The notes beneath the pieces are model-generated. The model ran no database searches. It saw only the letters and a program-made list of their open reading frames with translations, and had not been told where the DNA came from. Made by a program: the position numbers and the translations under genes. 64,000 nt of DNA from Polynucleobacter sp. Tro8-14-1 (GTDB lineage Bacteria; Pseudomonadota; Gammaproteobacteria; Burkholderiales; Burkholderiaceae): the NCBI RefSeq assembly GCF_018881655.1, contig NZ_JACVPX010000001.1, forward strand, positions 186,001-250,000, in the 5' to 3' direction. How positions within the stretch are numbered: position 1 is the first letter of the stretch; every line of letters begins with the position of its first letter. This document shows positions 44,965 to 55,405 of this stretch, one piece after another.

Positions 44965-47778
44965 ATGGATGATTTTTCCCAGCAAATCGATTTTTTAGAG
45001 CAGCACTCGACTTATGCGCGACGTTGGCTAACTGCTCACCCTGAGTGGCTTGAGTGGCTCCGTATTCAAGGGCAGAAAAAAGTCGATATACAGGGCATTA
45101 AGGCCTTGCTAAAAGACTGTGGTGTCGATGAACGGGCTGATGCGCAAGACGAGGCCCTATGGATGACCAATTTGCGCTTGGCAAGGCAGCGATTGATGCT
45201 CTGGGTTGCATTCAGAGACTTAAATGGCATGGCCGCCTTGCAAGAGGTGACTCAGGCGCTGAGCCATTTTGCTGAATTAGCAGTTTCCGCATCGATTGCC
45301 TTTATTCGGCAAGACCTAAAAACCCGTTTCGGCTTGCCTTGGAGTAACGCAACGCAATCAGAGATGCCGCTCATGGTTGTCGGCATGGGTAAATTGGGTG
45401 GCCTTGAACTCAACCTGTCATCAGATATCGATTTGATTTTTCTCTATGAGCATGAGGGTGAAACCACTGGTGGGCCTAAGAGTTTATCCAACCAGGAATG
45501 GTTCACGAGAATGGGCAAACGCTTAATTAAGCTGCTTGCTGAGCACGACGCCAATGGGTTTGTTTTTAGGGTGGATATGCGCCTTCGTCCCAATGGAGAT
45601 TCAGGACCCCTGGTATGTAGTTTGGATATGCTGGAAGAATATCTATTGGTTCAGGGGCGAGAGTGGGAGCGCTACGCCTGGATTAAAGGTAGATTAATCG
45701 CGCCTCTACCTGGTGCCCCAGATTTTTCCCGCTGCCAAAGAGAGCTTGACCAACTGATTCGTCCCTTTGTGTATCGTCGACATTTAGATTACGGTGTGAT
45801 TGCCTCCATTCGGGATTTGCATGCGCAAATTCAGGCAGAAGCAGAAAAACGCTCTTCGGGTCATCAGGGGCGTTCACGTGACATCAAGTTAGGGCGCGGG
45901 GGCATTCGAGAGATTGAGTTTTTGGCGCAAATGTTTCAACTCATGCGGGGCGGTACAGATCCTCGCTTTAGAGTCCGCCCAAGCTTGGAGGTCTTAGATC
46001 TCATTAAGCAATGTAGCATCTTGCCCGCCGATGAGGTAGATGCCTTACAGGCGGCCTATGTTTTCTTAAGGCGCTTGGAGCATCGTATTCAGGTATGGGA
46101 TGACCAGCAAACCCACTATCTGCCTGATGATGCTGAAGTACGGTCACGGTTGGCGATTTCGATGCAAGGCCAACAAGCGCAAGTAAACGCTTTTATGACC
46201 GAACTAGAGCGGCATCAAAATAAGGTTGCTCAACTTTTTGAAAAAGCATTTTTACTGGACGATGGCTCGCGTCTCGAGATTGCGCCCTTAGCTCGGGACT
46301 GGGCGCCTGACCCAATATTTTTCCCTGACTCCTATATTCGTTGGCAGTCGTGGATTGATAGCCCAAAACAAAAATTACTGCCGAAAAAAAGTCGTTTAAT
46401 TTTCGATAACTTGATGTGCAAGGCGGCAGAGAGTTTACAGATTGAAGCTGCTACCTCGGCACATGCTGACCAAACACTATTGCGTTTGTTTGATTTGCTT
46501 GAGGCAATTGCGAGGCGTAGTGCCTATCTTTCCATTTTGGCCGAGTATCCCAGGGCATTATCTAATGTGCTTGACTTACTCAAGGCGTCACAATGGGGTG
46601 CGCAATATCTTACGCGTCATCCACATTTACTGGATCACTTATTGAACTCTCAAACCGAGAGAACTTTAATCGAGGATCCATCAAGATATTGGACCGAGGT
46701 GCGAGCCAATCTCAATATGCGGCTCGATGATGTTGTGGCCGATAGTGATGGCTCTGAGCAGGCGATGGATATCCTACGAGTCACCCATCACAACGAAACC
46801 TTCATCACGCTATTGACAGATCTAGGTATTGGCGTGCAACAAGCGTTGCCGGTGGAGCGGGTTAGTGACCACCTATCTGCTTTAGCGGATTTAATTTTGC
46901 AGACGACATTTGAGCGGGTTTGGCCTAGTGTGGCTCAAAAGTTTGATTTACCTCTCGAGGCTAGCCCTCCATTTGCAATTATTTCTTATGGCAAATTGGG
47001 TGGCAAAGAATTAGGCTATGCCTCTGATTTAGACATTATCTTTTTGTATCAAGCGGAAGACTCAGACTATGCGGCTCAAGAAGTTTATGCTTTGCTAGCA
47101 AAGCGCATGATTAATTGGTTAACTGCGTTTACTTCTACTGGTAGCTTATTTGAGATCGATACGCGTCTTCGTCCTAATGGCTCCGCTGGATTCTTAGTAA
47201 CGAACGCGGATGCCTTTAAAAAATATCAACTTCGAGAAGGTGATAATGCGGCTTGGGTCTGGGAGCATCAGGCCCTTACGCGAGCTCGTTGCTCGGCCGG
47301 TAATCGGGGCGTGGGCAAATTCTTTGACTTAGTTCGTTCCGAGGTGTTAAGTCAGAAACGCAATATTGGTCAGCTCAGGACAGAAATTTTAGAAATGCGC
47401 CGCAAGGTGCATGCAGGTCATCCCAATACCAAGGCTGATTTTGACTTAAAGCATGATTCTGGTGGTATGGTCGATATTGAATTTATTGTGCAGTTCTTAG
47501 TCTTGGCTTATGCCCATCAGCATGCTCAACTCATTGGCAATCTAGGTAACATTGCTTTGTTGCGAATTGCTGGTGATGTGGGCTTAATTACGCAAGAGGC
47601 TGCACTCACTGTTGGCAATGCGTATCGATTGCTGAGGGCCCGTCAACATCGCTTGCGTTTGGATGGGGCTGAAAAGACCCAGATCAATCTAGAAAATGAG
47701 ATTGAGCTCATTGCGGCAAGAAATGCAGTTCAAGCGCTTTGGCTGGAGATTTTTAAAGCGCCCTCAAGTATTGGCTAG
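44965..47778 (+). CDS. glnE: Bifunctional glutamine synthetase adenylyltransferase/deadenylyltransferase
   Basis: Two nucleotidyltransferase domains: GMGKLGGLELNLSSDIDLIFLYEHEG and SYGKLGGKELGYASDLDIIFLYQ. Confidence 0.96.
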   Translation: MDDFSQQIDFLEQHSTYARRWLTAHPEWLEWLRIQGQKKVDIQGIKALLKDCGVDERADAQDEALWMTNLRLARQRLMLWVAFRDLNGMAALQEVTQALSHFAELAVSASIAFIRQDLKTRFGLPWSNATQSEMPLMVVGMGKLGGLELNLSSDIDLIFLYEHEGETTGGPKSLSNQEWFTRMGKRLIKLLAEHDANGFVFRVDMRLRPNGDSGPLVCSLDMLEEYLLVQGREWERYAWIKGRLIAPLPGAPDFSRCQRELDQLIRPFVYRRHLDYGVIASIRDLHAQIQAEAEKRSSGHQGRSRDIKLGRGGIREIEFLAQMFQLMRGGTDPRFRVRPSLEVLDLIKQCSILPADEVDALQAAYVFLRRLEHRIQVWDDQQTHYLPDDAEVRSRLAISMQGQQAQVNAFMTELERHQNKVAQLFEKAFLLDDGSRLEIAPLARDWAPDPIFFPDSYIRWQSWIDSPKQKLLPKKSRLIFDNLMCKAAESLQIEAATSAHADQTLLRLFDLLEAIARRSAYLSILAEYPRALSNVLDLLKASQWGAQYLTRHPHLLDHLLNSQTERTLIEDPSRYWTEVRANLNMRLDDVVADSDGSEQAMDILRVTHHNETFITLLTDLGIGVQQALPVERVSDHLSALADLILQTTFERVWPSVAQKFDLPLEASPPFAIISYGKLGGKELGYASDLDIIFLYQAEDSDYAAQEVYALLAKRMINWLTAFTSTGSLFEIDTRLRPNGSAGFLVTNADAFKKYQLREGDNAAWVWEHQALTRARCSAGNRGVGKFFDLVRSEVLSQKRNIGQLRTEILEMRRKVHAGHPNTKADFDLKHDSGGMVDIEFIVQFLVLAYAHQHAQLIGNLGNIALLRIAGDVGLITQEAALTVGNAYRLLRARQHRLRLDGAEKTQINLENEIELIAARNAVQALWLEIFKAPSSIG

Positions 47779-47791
47779 AGGTAATGCAGCT

Positions 47792-49462
47792 TTAGTTTTG
47801 CTCTAGTAACTCACGGGCATGACGACGAGTGGTGTCGGTAATGGTAGCGCCACCAAGCATGCGGGCCACTTCTTCCACCCGTTCAGCCCTACCCAAAATC
47901 TGTACTTGCGATACCGTCTTCTCACCGTTTTGAGATTTGCTCACTTTGAGGTGATGGTTGCCTTGAGCCGCTACCTGTGGCAAATGGGTTACACATAAGA
48001 TCTGGTGAGATTGACCCAATTGATGCAATAGTTTGCCTACTGTTTCAGCAACTGCGCCACCAATCCCCGCATCCACTTCATCAAAGATGAGCGTGGGGGT
48101 GAATGATGCTTTACTTGTAATAACGCTAATTGCTAGGCTAATGCGGGCTAGCTCTCCACCTGAGGCTACCTTAGCAAGTGAGCGAGGAGTGCTACCAGCA
48201 TGACCGGCTACTAAAAATTCAATTTGCTCAAGACCTTGGAATCCACCCTCGCTAAGGGGTGCCAAACCAATCTCTAGGCGCCCACCTGCCATGGATAAAT
48301 CTTGCATGGCATTAGTCACTAAATCGCCTAGCTCTTTGGCGGCCTTGCTGCGTTTTTGTGAAAGCTGTTTTGCTAGCTTTAAGTAAACCGCTTCTTCTTG
48401 TTTGACTTGATCTCGGAGTGCTTCAATATTTTGGGATGCGGTTAAAGCATCCAGTCGCTCTGATGTCTCCTGAAGAAGTTTTGGTAGTTCCTCAACTTCT
48501 GCACGGTATTTGCGAGCCGTGCTATGCAATGCTTGCATCCGCTCTTCTACTTCGGAAAGTCGAGCGGGATCTAAGTCAATCTTTTGCAGGTAACGATTGA
48601 GCCCATGAATGGCTTCATCTAGCTGAATGCTGGCTGACTCTAGTGCTTGATTGATCTCGCCTAAGGCTGGGTCATGCTCCGCTAGGGCGCCTACATTGGC
48701 GCATACTTTCGACAAGGTAGATTCCAGGGAGTTATCGGCATCACTCAACACTTCAATTGCTTCTTGGCAACCACCAATTAACTTTGCACCATTTGCTAAG
48801 CGGGCGTGCTCGCTTTGAATGTTGACCCATTCACCTTCTTGCGGGGAGAGTTCGGTGAGTTCTTCCAGTTGCCACTTAAGGCGCTCACGTTCGCGTTCAA
48901 CGTCTTGGCCTGCGTTTTCTGCTTGCTCAAGACGGCGACGAGAATTGGCCAGTGTTTTGAAGGTTTGGGCTACCTCTGCAGAGAGTGGTAGCAAGCCAGC
49001 GTGGCGATCGAGAAGTTCGCGTTGAGCACCACCCTTTAATAAGAGTTGGTGGGCATGTTGTCCGTGAATGTCCACTAGCTGATCACCAGCTTCACGTAAT
49101 TGCGCTAGCGTCGCAACGCTGCCATTAATAAAGGCACGACTACGTCCATTACTTTCTACGGTTCTTTTGAGTAATAAGCTTTGGCCCTCATCTTCAATGG
49201 GGAATCCTTGCTCATCCAGCCACTGACTAAACGATTGCACTAGCTCTGGCTCAATCCGAAAGAGTGATGAAATTTCTGCGCGGTTACTGCCTTCACGTAT
49301 TTGGCTGCTATCAGCACGCTCACCCAGCACTAAACCAAGGGCGTCTAGCAGAATTGATTTGCCTGCACCGGTCTCGCCGGTGAGCACAGTAAACCCGCTT
49401 GAGAAATCTAGCTCTAGCTGATCAACAATGACAAAGTCACGGAGTGAGATGGTTTGAAGCAT
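47792..49462 (-). CDS. recN: DNA repair protein RecN
   Basis: MLQTISLRDFVIVDQLELDFSSGFTVLTGETGAGKSILLDALGLVLGER; LIFDEVDAGIGGAVAETVGKLL. Confidence 0.97.
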   Translation of the reverse strand: MLQTISLRDFVIVDQLELDFSSGFTVLTGETGAGKSILLDALGLVLGERADSSQIREGSNRAEISSLFRIEPELVQSFSQWLDEQGFPIEDEGQSLLLKRTVESNGRSRAFINGSVATLAQLREAGDQLVDIHGQHAHQLLLKGGAQRELLDRHAGLLPLSAEVAQTFKTLANSRRRLEQAENAGQDVERERERLKWQLEELTELSPQEGEWVNIQSEHARLANGAKLIGGCQEAIEVLSDADNSLESTLSKVCANVGALAEHDPALGEINQALESASIQLDEAIHGLNRYLQKIDLDPARLSEVEERMQALHSTARKYRAEVEELPKLLQETSERLDALTASQNIEALRDQVKQEEAVYLKLAKQLSQKRSKAAKELGDLVTNAMQDLSMAGGRLEIGLAPLSEGGFQGLEQIEFLVAGHAGSTPRSLAKVASGGELARISLAISVITSKASFTPTLIFDEVDAGIGGAVAETVGKLLHQLGQSHQILCVTHLPQVAAQGNHHLKVSKSQNGEKTVSQVQILGRAERVEEVARMLGGATITDTTRRHARELLEQN

Positions 49463-49488
49463 GTATTAGCGTAGCAAAAAACTCGACA

Positions 49489-50394
49489 TCAGAAAGTCGA
49501 TGGGTATTCATTCCAGTGCAATTTCTCACGCAAAGTCTTGTAGTCACTGTGATTGCTGGGGTGTAATAGATCAATAGTTTTATCAGACTGACGCACTTCA
49601 ATCTTGTCACCGCTTTGTAAATTCGTTTGTGATTGCATGTCGAAATTGACAATCACTTCAAGTCCATTGACCACCTCAATCACCGTGACACTATCCTCCG
49701 GCAAAACAATTGGCCGATTAGAAAGTGAGTGTGGCGCAATCGGGACAAGCAATATACCTGCCACATGCGGATGCAAAATAGGTCCGCCTGCAGAGAGTGC
49801 ATAAGCGGTTGAGCCGGTAGGGGTCGATACGATCAAGCCATCAGATCGTTGGTTATACATAAATGAGCCATTGACGTGAACAGCCAACTCAACCATTCCT
49901 GAAATGCCAGAGCGATTCACGACAACATCATTAAGTGCTAATGCGCGATTAATTTCTTTGCCATTACGAAGCACTACAGCATCGAGCAATGTGCGTGTAT
50001 CGGCTTCGTATTCCCCGGAAATAATTTTGGGTAGCGTAGTCTGAACCGACTGAATTGGAATATCAGTCATATAACCAAGGCGACCCATATTGATTCCAAC
50101 GAGCGGAACATTGCTGCCTGCCAATTGACGTGCAATGCCCAGCATGGTGCCATCGCCCCCCAAAACAACAACAAGGTCAATTGCTCCAGCAAAGTCTTTC
50201 GCAGTTTTTGTGGGGTAGGTGTTCAAACCAAGGTGAGTGGCTGTCTCAGACTCAATAAAGACCTCACAACCCAATCCTGAGACTACTTTGGCTAGGTCTT
50301 TTAGGTGCTCCTCAATGCCATCAGCATGAAATTTGCCGACAAGCGCAACCCGGCTAAATGCCTTTTTGCTGGAATTTGGGGATGGGCTTAACAT
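49489..50394 (-). CDS. nadK: NAD kinase
   Basis: VVLGGDGTMLGIARQLAGSNVPLVGINMGRLGYMTDI; SGLIVSTPTGSTAYALSAGGPI-type motif. Start trimmed to ATG of MLSPSPNSSKK. Confidence 0.95.
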   Translation of the reverse strand: MLSPSPNSSKKAFSRVALVGKFHADGIEEHLKDLAKVVSGLGCEVFIESETATHLGLNTYPTKTAKDFAGAIDLVVVLGGDGTMLGIARQLAGSNVPLVGINMGRLGYMTDIPIQSVQTTLPKIISGEYEADTRTLLDAVVLRNGKEINRALALNDVVVNRSGISGMVELAVHVNGSFMYNQRSDGLIVSTPTGSTAYALSAGGPILHPHVAGILLVPIAPHSLSNRPIVLPEDSVTVIEVVNGLEVIVNFDMQSQTNLQSGDKIEVRQSDKTIDLLHPSNHSDYKTLREKLHWNEYPSTF

Positions 50395-50431
50395 ATAACG
50401 ATTAAACCATAGGCATAAAATCCCTTCCACC

Positions 50432-51442
50432 ATGGATGAACGTTCCCGCGCCTTACTAAAAACTCTCATCGAGCGCTATATCGAGGAGGGTCAGCCTATT
50501 GGCTCGCGCACACTGTCTAGATTCTCGGGTTTGGACCTCTCCGCAGCCACTATACGTAACGTGATGGCGGATTTAGAGGAGATGGGGCTTGTTACCAGCC
50601 CCCATACTTCAGCTGGCCGCATTCCAACCCCCCGGGGTTATCGCCTGTTTGTGGACACCATGGTGACGGTGCGCCCATTGGAGGCGATGGCTGCTAGAGA
50701 GGTTGAAAAAGGCCTTCTACCGGATTCTCCTCAAAGGGTCCTGAACTCGGCGGCGCAGATTTTGTCCAACTTGACCCATTTTGCTGGTGTTGTCATGACG
50801 CCCAAACGAGCCCAGGTTTTTAAACATATTGAGTTCTTGCGCTTGGGCGAAGGCAAGATATTGCTCATCATGGTTACGCCAGAGGGCGATGTACAAAATC
50901 GTATATTGCCAACCACTCAGGATTACACGCCAAGTCAACTCATTGAGGCGGGTAACTTTATCAACGCCCAGTTTGCTGGAAAAAGTTTTGATCAAGTGCG
51001 TATGCATCTGAAATCCGACTTAGATAATTTGCGTACAGATATTGCTGGGTTAATGGCTTTGGCCTTGCAAACCGGTGTTGCTGATTACGACATGGGGCGG
51101 GGCGACATGGTTTTGTCTGGTGAGCGTCGCTTATTGAATGTTGGAGATTTAAGTTCCAACCTCGATAAATTACGCAAGATGTTTGATATGTTGGAACAAA
51201 AATCGGTACTTATGCAATTGCTCGACGTATCAAGTCATGCGGACGGTATTCAAATATTTATTGGCGGTGAAAGTGATTTATTGCCTTATGAGGACCTCGC
51301 TGTAATCAGCGCCCCATATAGTGTAGACGGTCAAATAGTGGGAACGCTTGGGGTGATTGGGCCAACACGGATGGCATATGACCGAGTGATTCCGATTGTG
51401 GATATCACCTCAAAATTACTATCGGGCGCCTTAAGCTCCTGA
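50432..51442 (+). CDS. hrcA: Heat-inducible transcription repressor HrcA
   Basis: [75 protein letters not shown]. Confidence 0.98.
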   Translation: MDERSRALLKTLIERYIEEGQPIGSRTLSRFSGLDLSAATIRNVMADLEEMGLVTSPHTSAGRIPTPRGYRLFVDTMVTVRPLEAMAAREVEKGLLPDSPQRVLNSAAQILSNLTHFAGVVMTPKRAQVFKHIEFLRLGEGKILLIMVTPEGDVQNRILPTTQDYTPSQLIEAGNFINAQFAGKSFDQVRMHLKSDLDNLRTDIAGLMALALQTGVADYDMGRGDMVLSGERRLLNVGDLSSNLDKLRKMFDMLEQKSVLMQLLDVSSHADGIQIFIGGESDLLPYEDLAVISAPYSVDGQIVGTLGVIGPTRMAYDRVIPIVDITSKLLSGALSS

Positions 51443-51493
51443 GTCCAAGTCTAACTTTTTATATTTAAAACTCATTACCAGAGACAGAACATC

Positions 51494-52588
51494 TTGAATC
51501 CGAATCCGCATCTACGTGCTTCCAAAACCGCAGTATTGCTTTTGAACTTGGGGACACCATCCGCTCCAACATCTAAAGCGGTACGTGCCTATTTAAAAGA
51601 ATTTCTTTCGGATCCACGCGTAGTAGAAATTCCGCGCATTATTTGGTGGTGCATTTTGAATGGCATTATTTTGCCAATTCGTAGTGGTGCTTCTGCGAAA
51701 AAATATGCCTCTATTTGGTTGCCAAAGTTAGGTTCTCCCTTAATGCACTACTCACGCTTGCAGGCGAAAGAATTGGGCGAGAAATTTGCCAATGAGGGTC
51801 ATGCAGTTTTAGTGGATTTGGCAATGCGCTATGGCCAGCCCTCTACACAGGTCGTCCTAGAGGGCCTGAAGGCACAAGGTATGGAACGTTTATTGTTATT
51901 GCCTTTATACCCTCAATACTCCGCCACAACCACGGCGTCTAGCTTTGATGAAGTCTTTCGTGTTTTAGGTACTTGGCGCGATCAACCTGAGCTGCGTTCA
52001 GTAAAGCACTATCACGACAACCCTGCTTATATTGCCGCATTGCGTGATCAAGTGTTATCGAGCTGGGATAAAGATGGCCGTCCAGATTTTGCAAAAGGCG
52101 ATCGTTTTGTAATGTCTTTCCATGGTTTGCCAAAGCGTAGTTTAATGAAGGGTGACCCCTATCATTGCGAGTGTCTGAAAACAGGTCGCTTGCTGGGCGA
52201 GTCTCTGGGTTTAGAGCCTGGACAATATATTGTGACCTTCCAGTCCCGCTTTGGTAAGGCGGAATGGTTAAAGCCCTATACAGCTCCAACAATTGAAAAG
52301 TTAGCCAAAGAAGGTTGCCAGCGCATCGATATTTTTTGCCCTGGATTTCCGGCCGATTGCTTGGAGACCTTAGAAGAGATCGCCATGGAAGCCCGCGAAA
52401 TCTTCCTAGAGCATGGCGGTAAAGACTATCGCTATATTCCCTGTCTAAACAGCAGCCCCAAGTGGATAGAGGCTCTGAGCGATATTGCTCATCATCATCT
52501 GCAAGGCTGGTCTTTAGGCGTGGAGTCTGACGCTGAATTAGCGAAGCGTAATGAAAGGGCTGAGCTGGCTGAAAGAATGAAGTCTTGA
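51494..52588 (+). CDS. hemH: Ferrochelatase
   Basis: AVLLLNLGTPSAPTSKAVRAYLKEFLSDPRVVEIPR; LSFHGLPKR-type motif; FCPGFPADCLETLEEI. Confidence 0.97.
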   Translation: MNPNPHLRASKTAVLLLNLGTPSAPTSKAVRAYLKEFLSDPRVVEIPRIIWWCILNGIILPIRSGASAKKYASIWLPKLGSPLMHYSRLQAKELGEKFANEGHAVLVDLAMRYGQPSTQVVLEGLKAQGMERLLLLPLYPQYSATTTASSFDEVFRVLGTWRDQPELRSVKHYHDNPAYIAALRDQVLSSWDKDGRPDFAKGDRFVMSFHGLPKRSLMKGDPYHCECLKTGRLLGESLGLEPGQYIVTFQSRFGKAEWLKPYTAPTIEKLAKEGCQRIDIFCPGFPADCLETLEEIAMEAREIFLEHGGKDYRYIPCLNSSPKWIEALSDIAHHHLQGWSLGVESDAELAKRNERAELAERMKS

Positions 52589-52611
52589 AATTGCAACAAT
52601 CAGCCCCATAT
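52584..52611 (+). promoter_or_regulatory. sigma32-type heat-shock promoter of grpE
   Basis: CTTGAAA (52584-52590)-N13-CCCCATAT (52604-52611), full match to the sigma32 consensus. Confidence 0.88.
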
Positions 52612-52654
52612 TGCAAAGTAATAGCCATCTTTATAGAAAAGTAAAATAGCGCCC

Positions 52655-53203
52655 ATGACACAAGAAAACCAAAACCCATCCCCAGAGCAAGAGAATTCTT
52701 CTGCAGAACCACTCAATGAGGCTGCAGCAGAAACTCCGCCTGTAAAAACGCCTGAACAGGAAATTGCAGAACTCAATCAAAAGATTGGTGAGCTGCAAGA
52801 TAACTTCTTGCGCGCTAAGGCGGAAGGAGAAAATATTCGTCGCCGTGCCGTGGAAGATATTGCGAAGGCGCATAAATTTGCGATTGAAAGTTTTGCAGAG
52901 CATTTGGTACCCGTGACGGACAGTCTTTACGCTGCATTGAGTACCGATGCTGGTGATGCCAAAGCTTTTAAAGAAGGCTTGGAAATCACCCTTAAGCAGC
53001 TACTGTCTGCCTTTGAAAAAGGCCGTATGACAGAAATTAACCCTGCGGTTGGGGATAAGTTTGACCCGCACCACCATCAGGCTATTGCTTCCGTGCCTTC
53101 CGAGCAAGAGTCCAACACAGTGGTTTCTGTATTGCAGCGGGGTTATACCGTGGCTGATAGGGTTTTAAGACCTGCTTTGGTGACGGTCAGCGCTCCAAAA
53201 TAA
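52655..53203 (+). CDS. grpE: Nucleotide exchange factor GrpE
   Basis: [60 protein letters not shown]; upstream of dnaK. Confidence 0.97.
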   Translation: MTQENQNPSPEQENSSAEPLNEAAAETPPVKTPEQEIAELNQKIGELQDNFLRAKAEGENIRRRAVEDIAKAHKFAIESFAEHLVPVTDSLYAALSTDAGDAKAFKEGLEITLKQLLSAFEKGRMTEINPAVGDKFDPHHHQAIASVPSEQESNTVVSVLQRGYTVADRVLRPALVTVSAPK

Positions 53204-53246
53204 GCTAAAAAGGGGCTAAAACCCTAAAAAGTCATAAAAAAGGTAG

Positions 53247-53271
53247 AAAAAGGCAGATTTCTGCCTTTTTT
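53247..53271 (+). terminator. Rho-independent terminator after grpE
   Basis: AAAAAGGCAG-ATTT-CTGCCTTTTTT. Confidence 0.88.
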
Positions 53272-53283
53272 GCTCTTTGTCCC

Positions 53284-53310
53284 CTTGAAATCCCTTTTTT
53301 AGACCCCACT
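53284..53310 (+). promoter_or_regulatory. sigma32-type heat-shock promoter of dnaK
   Basis: CTTGAAA (53284-53290)-N13-CCCCACT (53304-53310). Confidence 0.8.
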
Positions 53311-53367
53311 TACTGGGTATCGAAATATTTATCAGTACAACAAACAATTTAATTTTTTGGAGCAATT

Positions 53368-55305
53368 ATGGGAAAGATTATCGGAATCGACTTAGGAACC
53401 ACGAATTCATGCGTTTCAGTCGTTGAAAACAATGCACCTAAAGTTGTCGAGAGCGCTGAAGGCGGTCGCACAACTCCATCCATCATCGCTTACGTTGAAG
53501 ATGGCGAAGTCTTGGTTGGTGCGCCTGCAAAGCGTCAGTCAGTAACCAATCCTAAAAATACTATCTACGCAGTGAAGCGCTTGATGGGCCGTAAATTTAC
53601 AGATCCTGAAGTGCAAAAAGACATCAGCTTGATGCCTTATTCAATTATTGCTGCTGATAACGGCGATGCTTGGGTTCAAGCACGCGATAAGAAAATGGCG
53701 CCACAACAAGTGTCCGCTGAAATCTTGCGCAAGATGAAGAAAACTGCCGAAGATTACCTTGGCGAAGAGGTGACAGAGGCCGTGATTACTGTTCCTGCTT
53801 ACTTTAACGATAGCCAGCGCCAAGCAACTAAGGATGCTGGCCGTATCGCTGGTTTAGATGTGAAGCGCATCATCAATGAGCCTACCGCTGCTGCATTAGC
53901 GTTTGGCTTGGATAAACAAGACAAAGTGGATCGCAAGATTGCTGTGTATGACTTGGGTGGCGGTACATTCGACGTATCCATCATTGAGATTGCTAACGTT
54001 GACGGTGAGAAGCAGTTTGAAGTTCTCTCTACCAACGGCGATACATTCTTAGGTGGTGAAGACTTTGACCAACGCATCATTGATTGGATCATTGCTGAGT
54101 TCAAAAAAGAGCAAGGCGTTGACTTGAGCAAAGACGTATTGGCGTTGCAGCGTTTGAAAGATGCTGCTGAAAAAGCCAAGATCGAATTGTCATCTGCACA
54201 ACAAACTGAAATTAATTTGCCATATGTAACGGCTGACGCTAGCGGTCCTAAGCATTTGAACTTGAAGTTGACCCGCGCTAAGTTGGAGTCTTTGGTTGAA
54301 GAGTTGATTAGCCGTACAGCTGGCCCTTGTTTAACTGCGATTAAAGATGCTGGCGTAAACGTAGCGGACATCGACGACGTCATCTTGGTTGGCGGTCAAA
54401 CCCGTATGCCTGCGGTTCAAGACAAAGTAAAAGAAATCTTTGGTAAAGAACCACGCAAAGACGTGAACCCAGATGAAGCCGTTGCTGTTGGCGCTGCAAT
54501 TCAGGGTTCTGTATTGTCTGGCGATCGTAAGGACGTATTGCTCTTGGACGTTACCCCATTGTCATTGGGTATAGAAACTCTTGGTGGCGTCATGACCAAG
54601 ATGATTCCTAAGAACACCACGATCCCTACCAAGCATTCACAGGTTTACTCAACTGCGGAAGATAACCAGCCTGCTGTAACCATTAAGTGCTTCCAAGGTG
54701 AGCGCGAGATGGCTGCTGCAAACAAGTTGCTAGGGGAATTTAACCTTGAAGGTATTGCTCCTGCGCAACGCGGTATGCCACAGATTGAAGTAACTTTTGA
54801 CATCGATGCTAACGGTATTTTGCATGTAACAGCAAAAGACAAGACCACTGGTAAAGAGAACAAGATCACCATCAAGGCAAACTCTGGTTTGACTGAAGAA
54901 GAAATTCAACGCATGGTGAAGGATGCTGAAGCCAATGCTGCTGAAGATAAGAAAGCGCTTGAGTTGGTAACTGCTCGCAATACTGCAGATGCCTTGGCTC
55001 ACTCAACCAAGAAGGCTTTGGAAGAGCATGGTGCTAGCTTAGAGGCTTCCGAAAAAGAAGCGATTGAAGCGGCCTTGAAAGACTTAGACGAAGCCATTAA
55101 AGGTAGCGACAAGGAAGCCATTGAAGCTAAAACAGAAGCTTTGGGTAAAGCAAGTCAGAAGCTGGGCGAAAAAGTCATGGCGGCTGAACAAGCTAAAGCT
55201 GGCGGTGCCGCACCTGGTGCAGCTCCTGGTGGTGCAGCCCCTGGCGCTGCCCCTGATGCGGATGTTGTTGACGCTGACTTTAAAGAGGTTGATGACAAGA
55301 AGTAA
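53368..55305 (+). CDS. dnaK: Chaperone DnaK
   Basis: [42 protein letters not shown]; Gly/Ala/Pro-rich tail ending [13 protein letters not shown]. Confidence 0.99.
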   Translation: MGKIIGIDLGTTNSCVSVVENNAPKVVESAEGGRTTPSIIAYVEDGEVLVGAPAKRQSVTNPKNTIYAVKRLMGRKFTDPEVQKDISLMPYSIIAADNGDAWVQARDKKMAPQQVSAEILRKMKKTAEDYLGEEVTEAVITVPAYFNDSQRQATKDAGRIAGLDVKRIINEPTAAALAFGLDKQDKVDRKIAVYDLGGGTFDVSIIEIANVDGEKQFEVLSTNGDTFLGGEDFDQRIIDWIIAEFKKEQGVDLSKDVLALQRLKDAAEKAKIELSSAQQTEINLPYVTADASGPKHLNLKLTRAKLESLVEELISRTAGPCLTAIKDAGVNVADIDDVILVGGQTRMPAVQDKVKEIFGKEPRKDVNPDEAVAVGAAIQGSVLSGDRKDVLLLDVTPLSLGIETLGGVMTKMIPKNTTIPTKHSQVYSTAEDNQPAVTIKCFQGEREMAAANKLLGEFNLEGIAPAQRGMPQIEVTFDIDANGILHVTAKDKTTGKENKITIKANSGLTEEEIQRMVKDAEANAAEDKKALELVTARNTADALAHSTKKALEEHGASLEASEKEAIEAALKDLDEAIKGSDKEAIEAKTEALGKASQKLGEKVMAAEQAKAGGAAPGAAPGGAAPGAAPDADVVDADFKEVDDKK

Positions 55306-55351
55306 TTCTGCAATTGGACATTCATTAACGTAGTTTTGATGTACTTAAATA

Positions 55352-55376
55352 ACAAGTCGGCCTCGTGCCGACTTGT
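55352..55376. repeat. Perfect hairpin between dnaK and dnaJ
   Basis: ACAAGTCGGC-CTCGT-GCCGACTTGT, 10 bp stem without a T run. Confidence 0.8.
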
Positions 55377-55405
55377 GTCATTCAGGTTGTTGAGAGGAAT
55401 AGGCT

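Noticed and set aside
51939-52712. 257 aa minus-strand ORF antisense to hemH and the start of grpE
   Set aside because: Fully overlaps strongly supported genes on the other strand; the translation looks like out-of-frame composition with no recognisable domain.
53799-54383. 194 aa minus-strand ORF antisense to dnaK
   Set aside because: Ser/Thr/Pro-rich shadow translation of a highly conserved gene; no independent support.
55194-55260. GGT/GCT/CCT repeats in the 3' part of dnaK
   Set aside because: Encodes the ordinary disordered Gly/Ala/Pro-rich DnaK tail.
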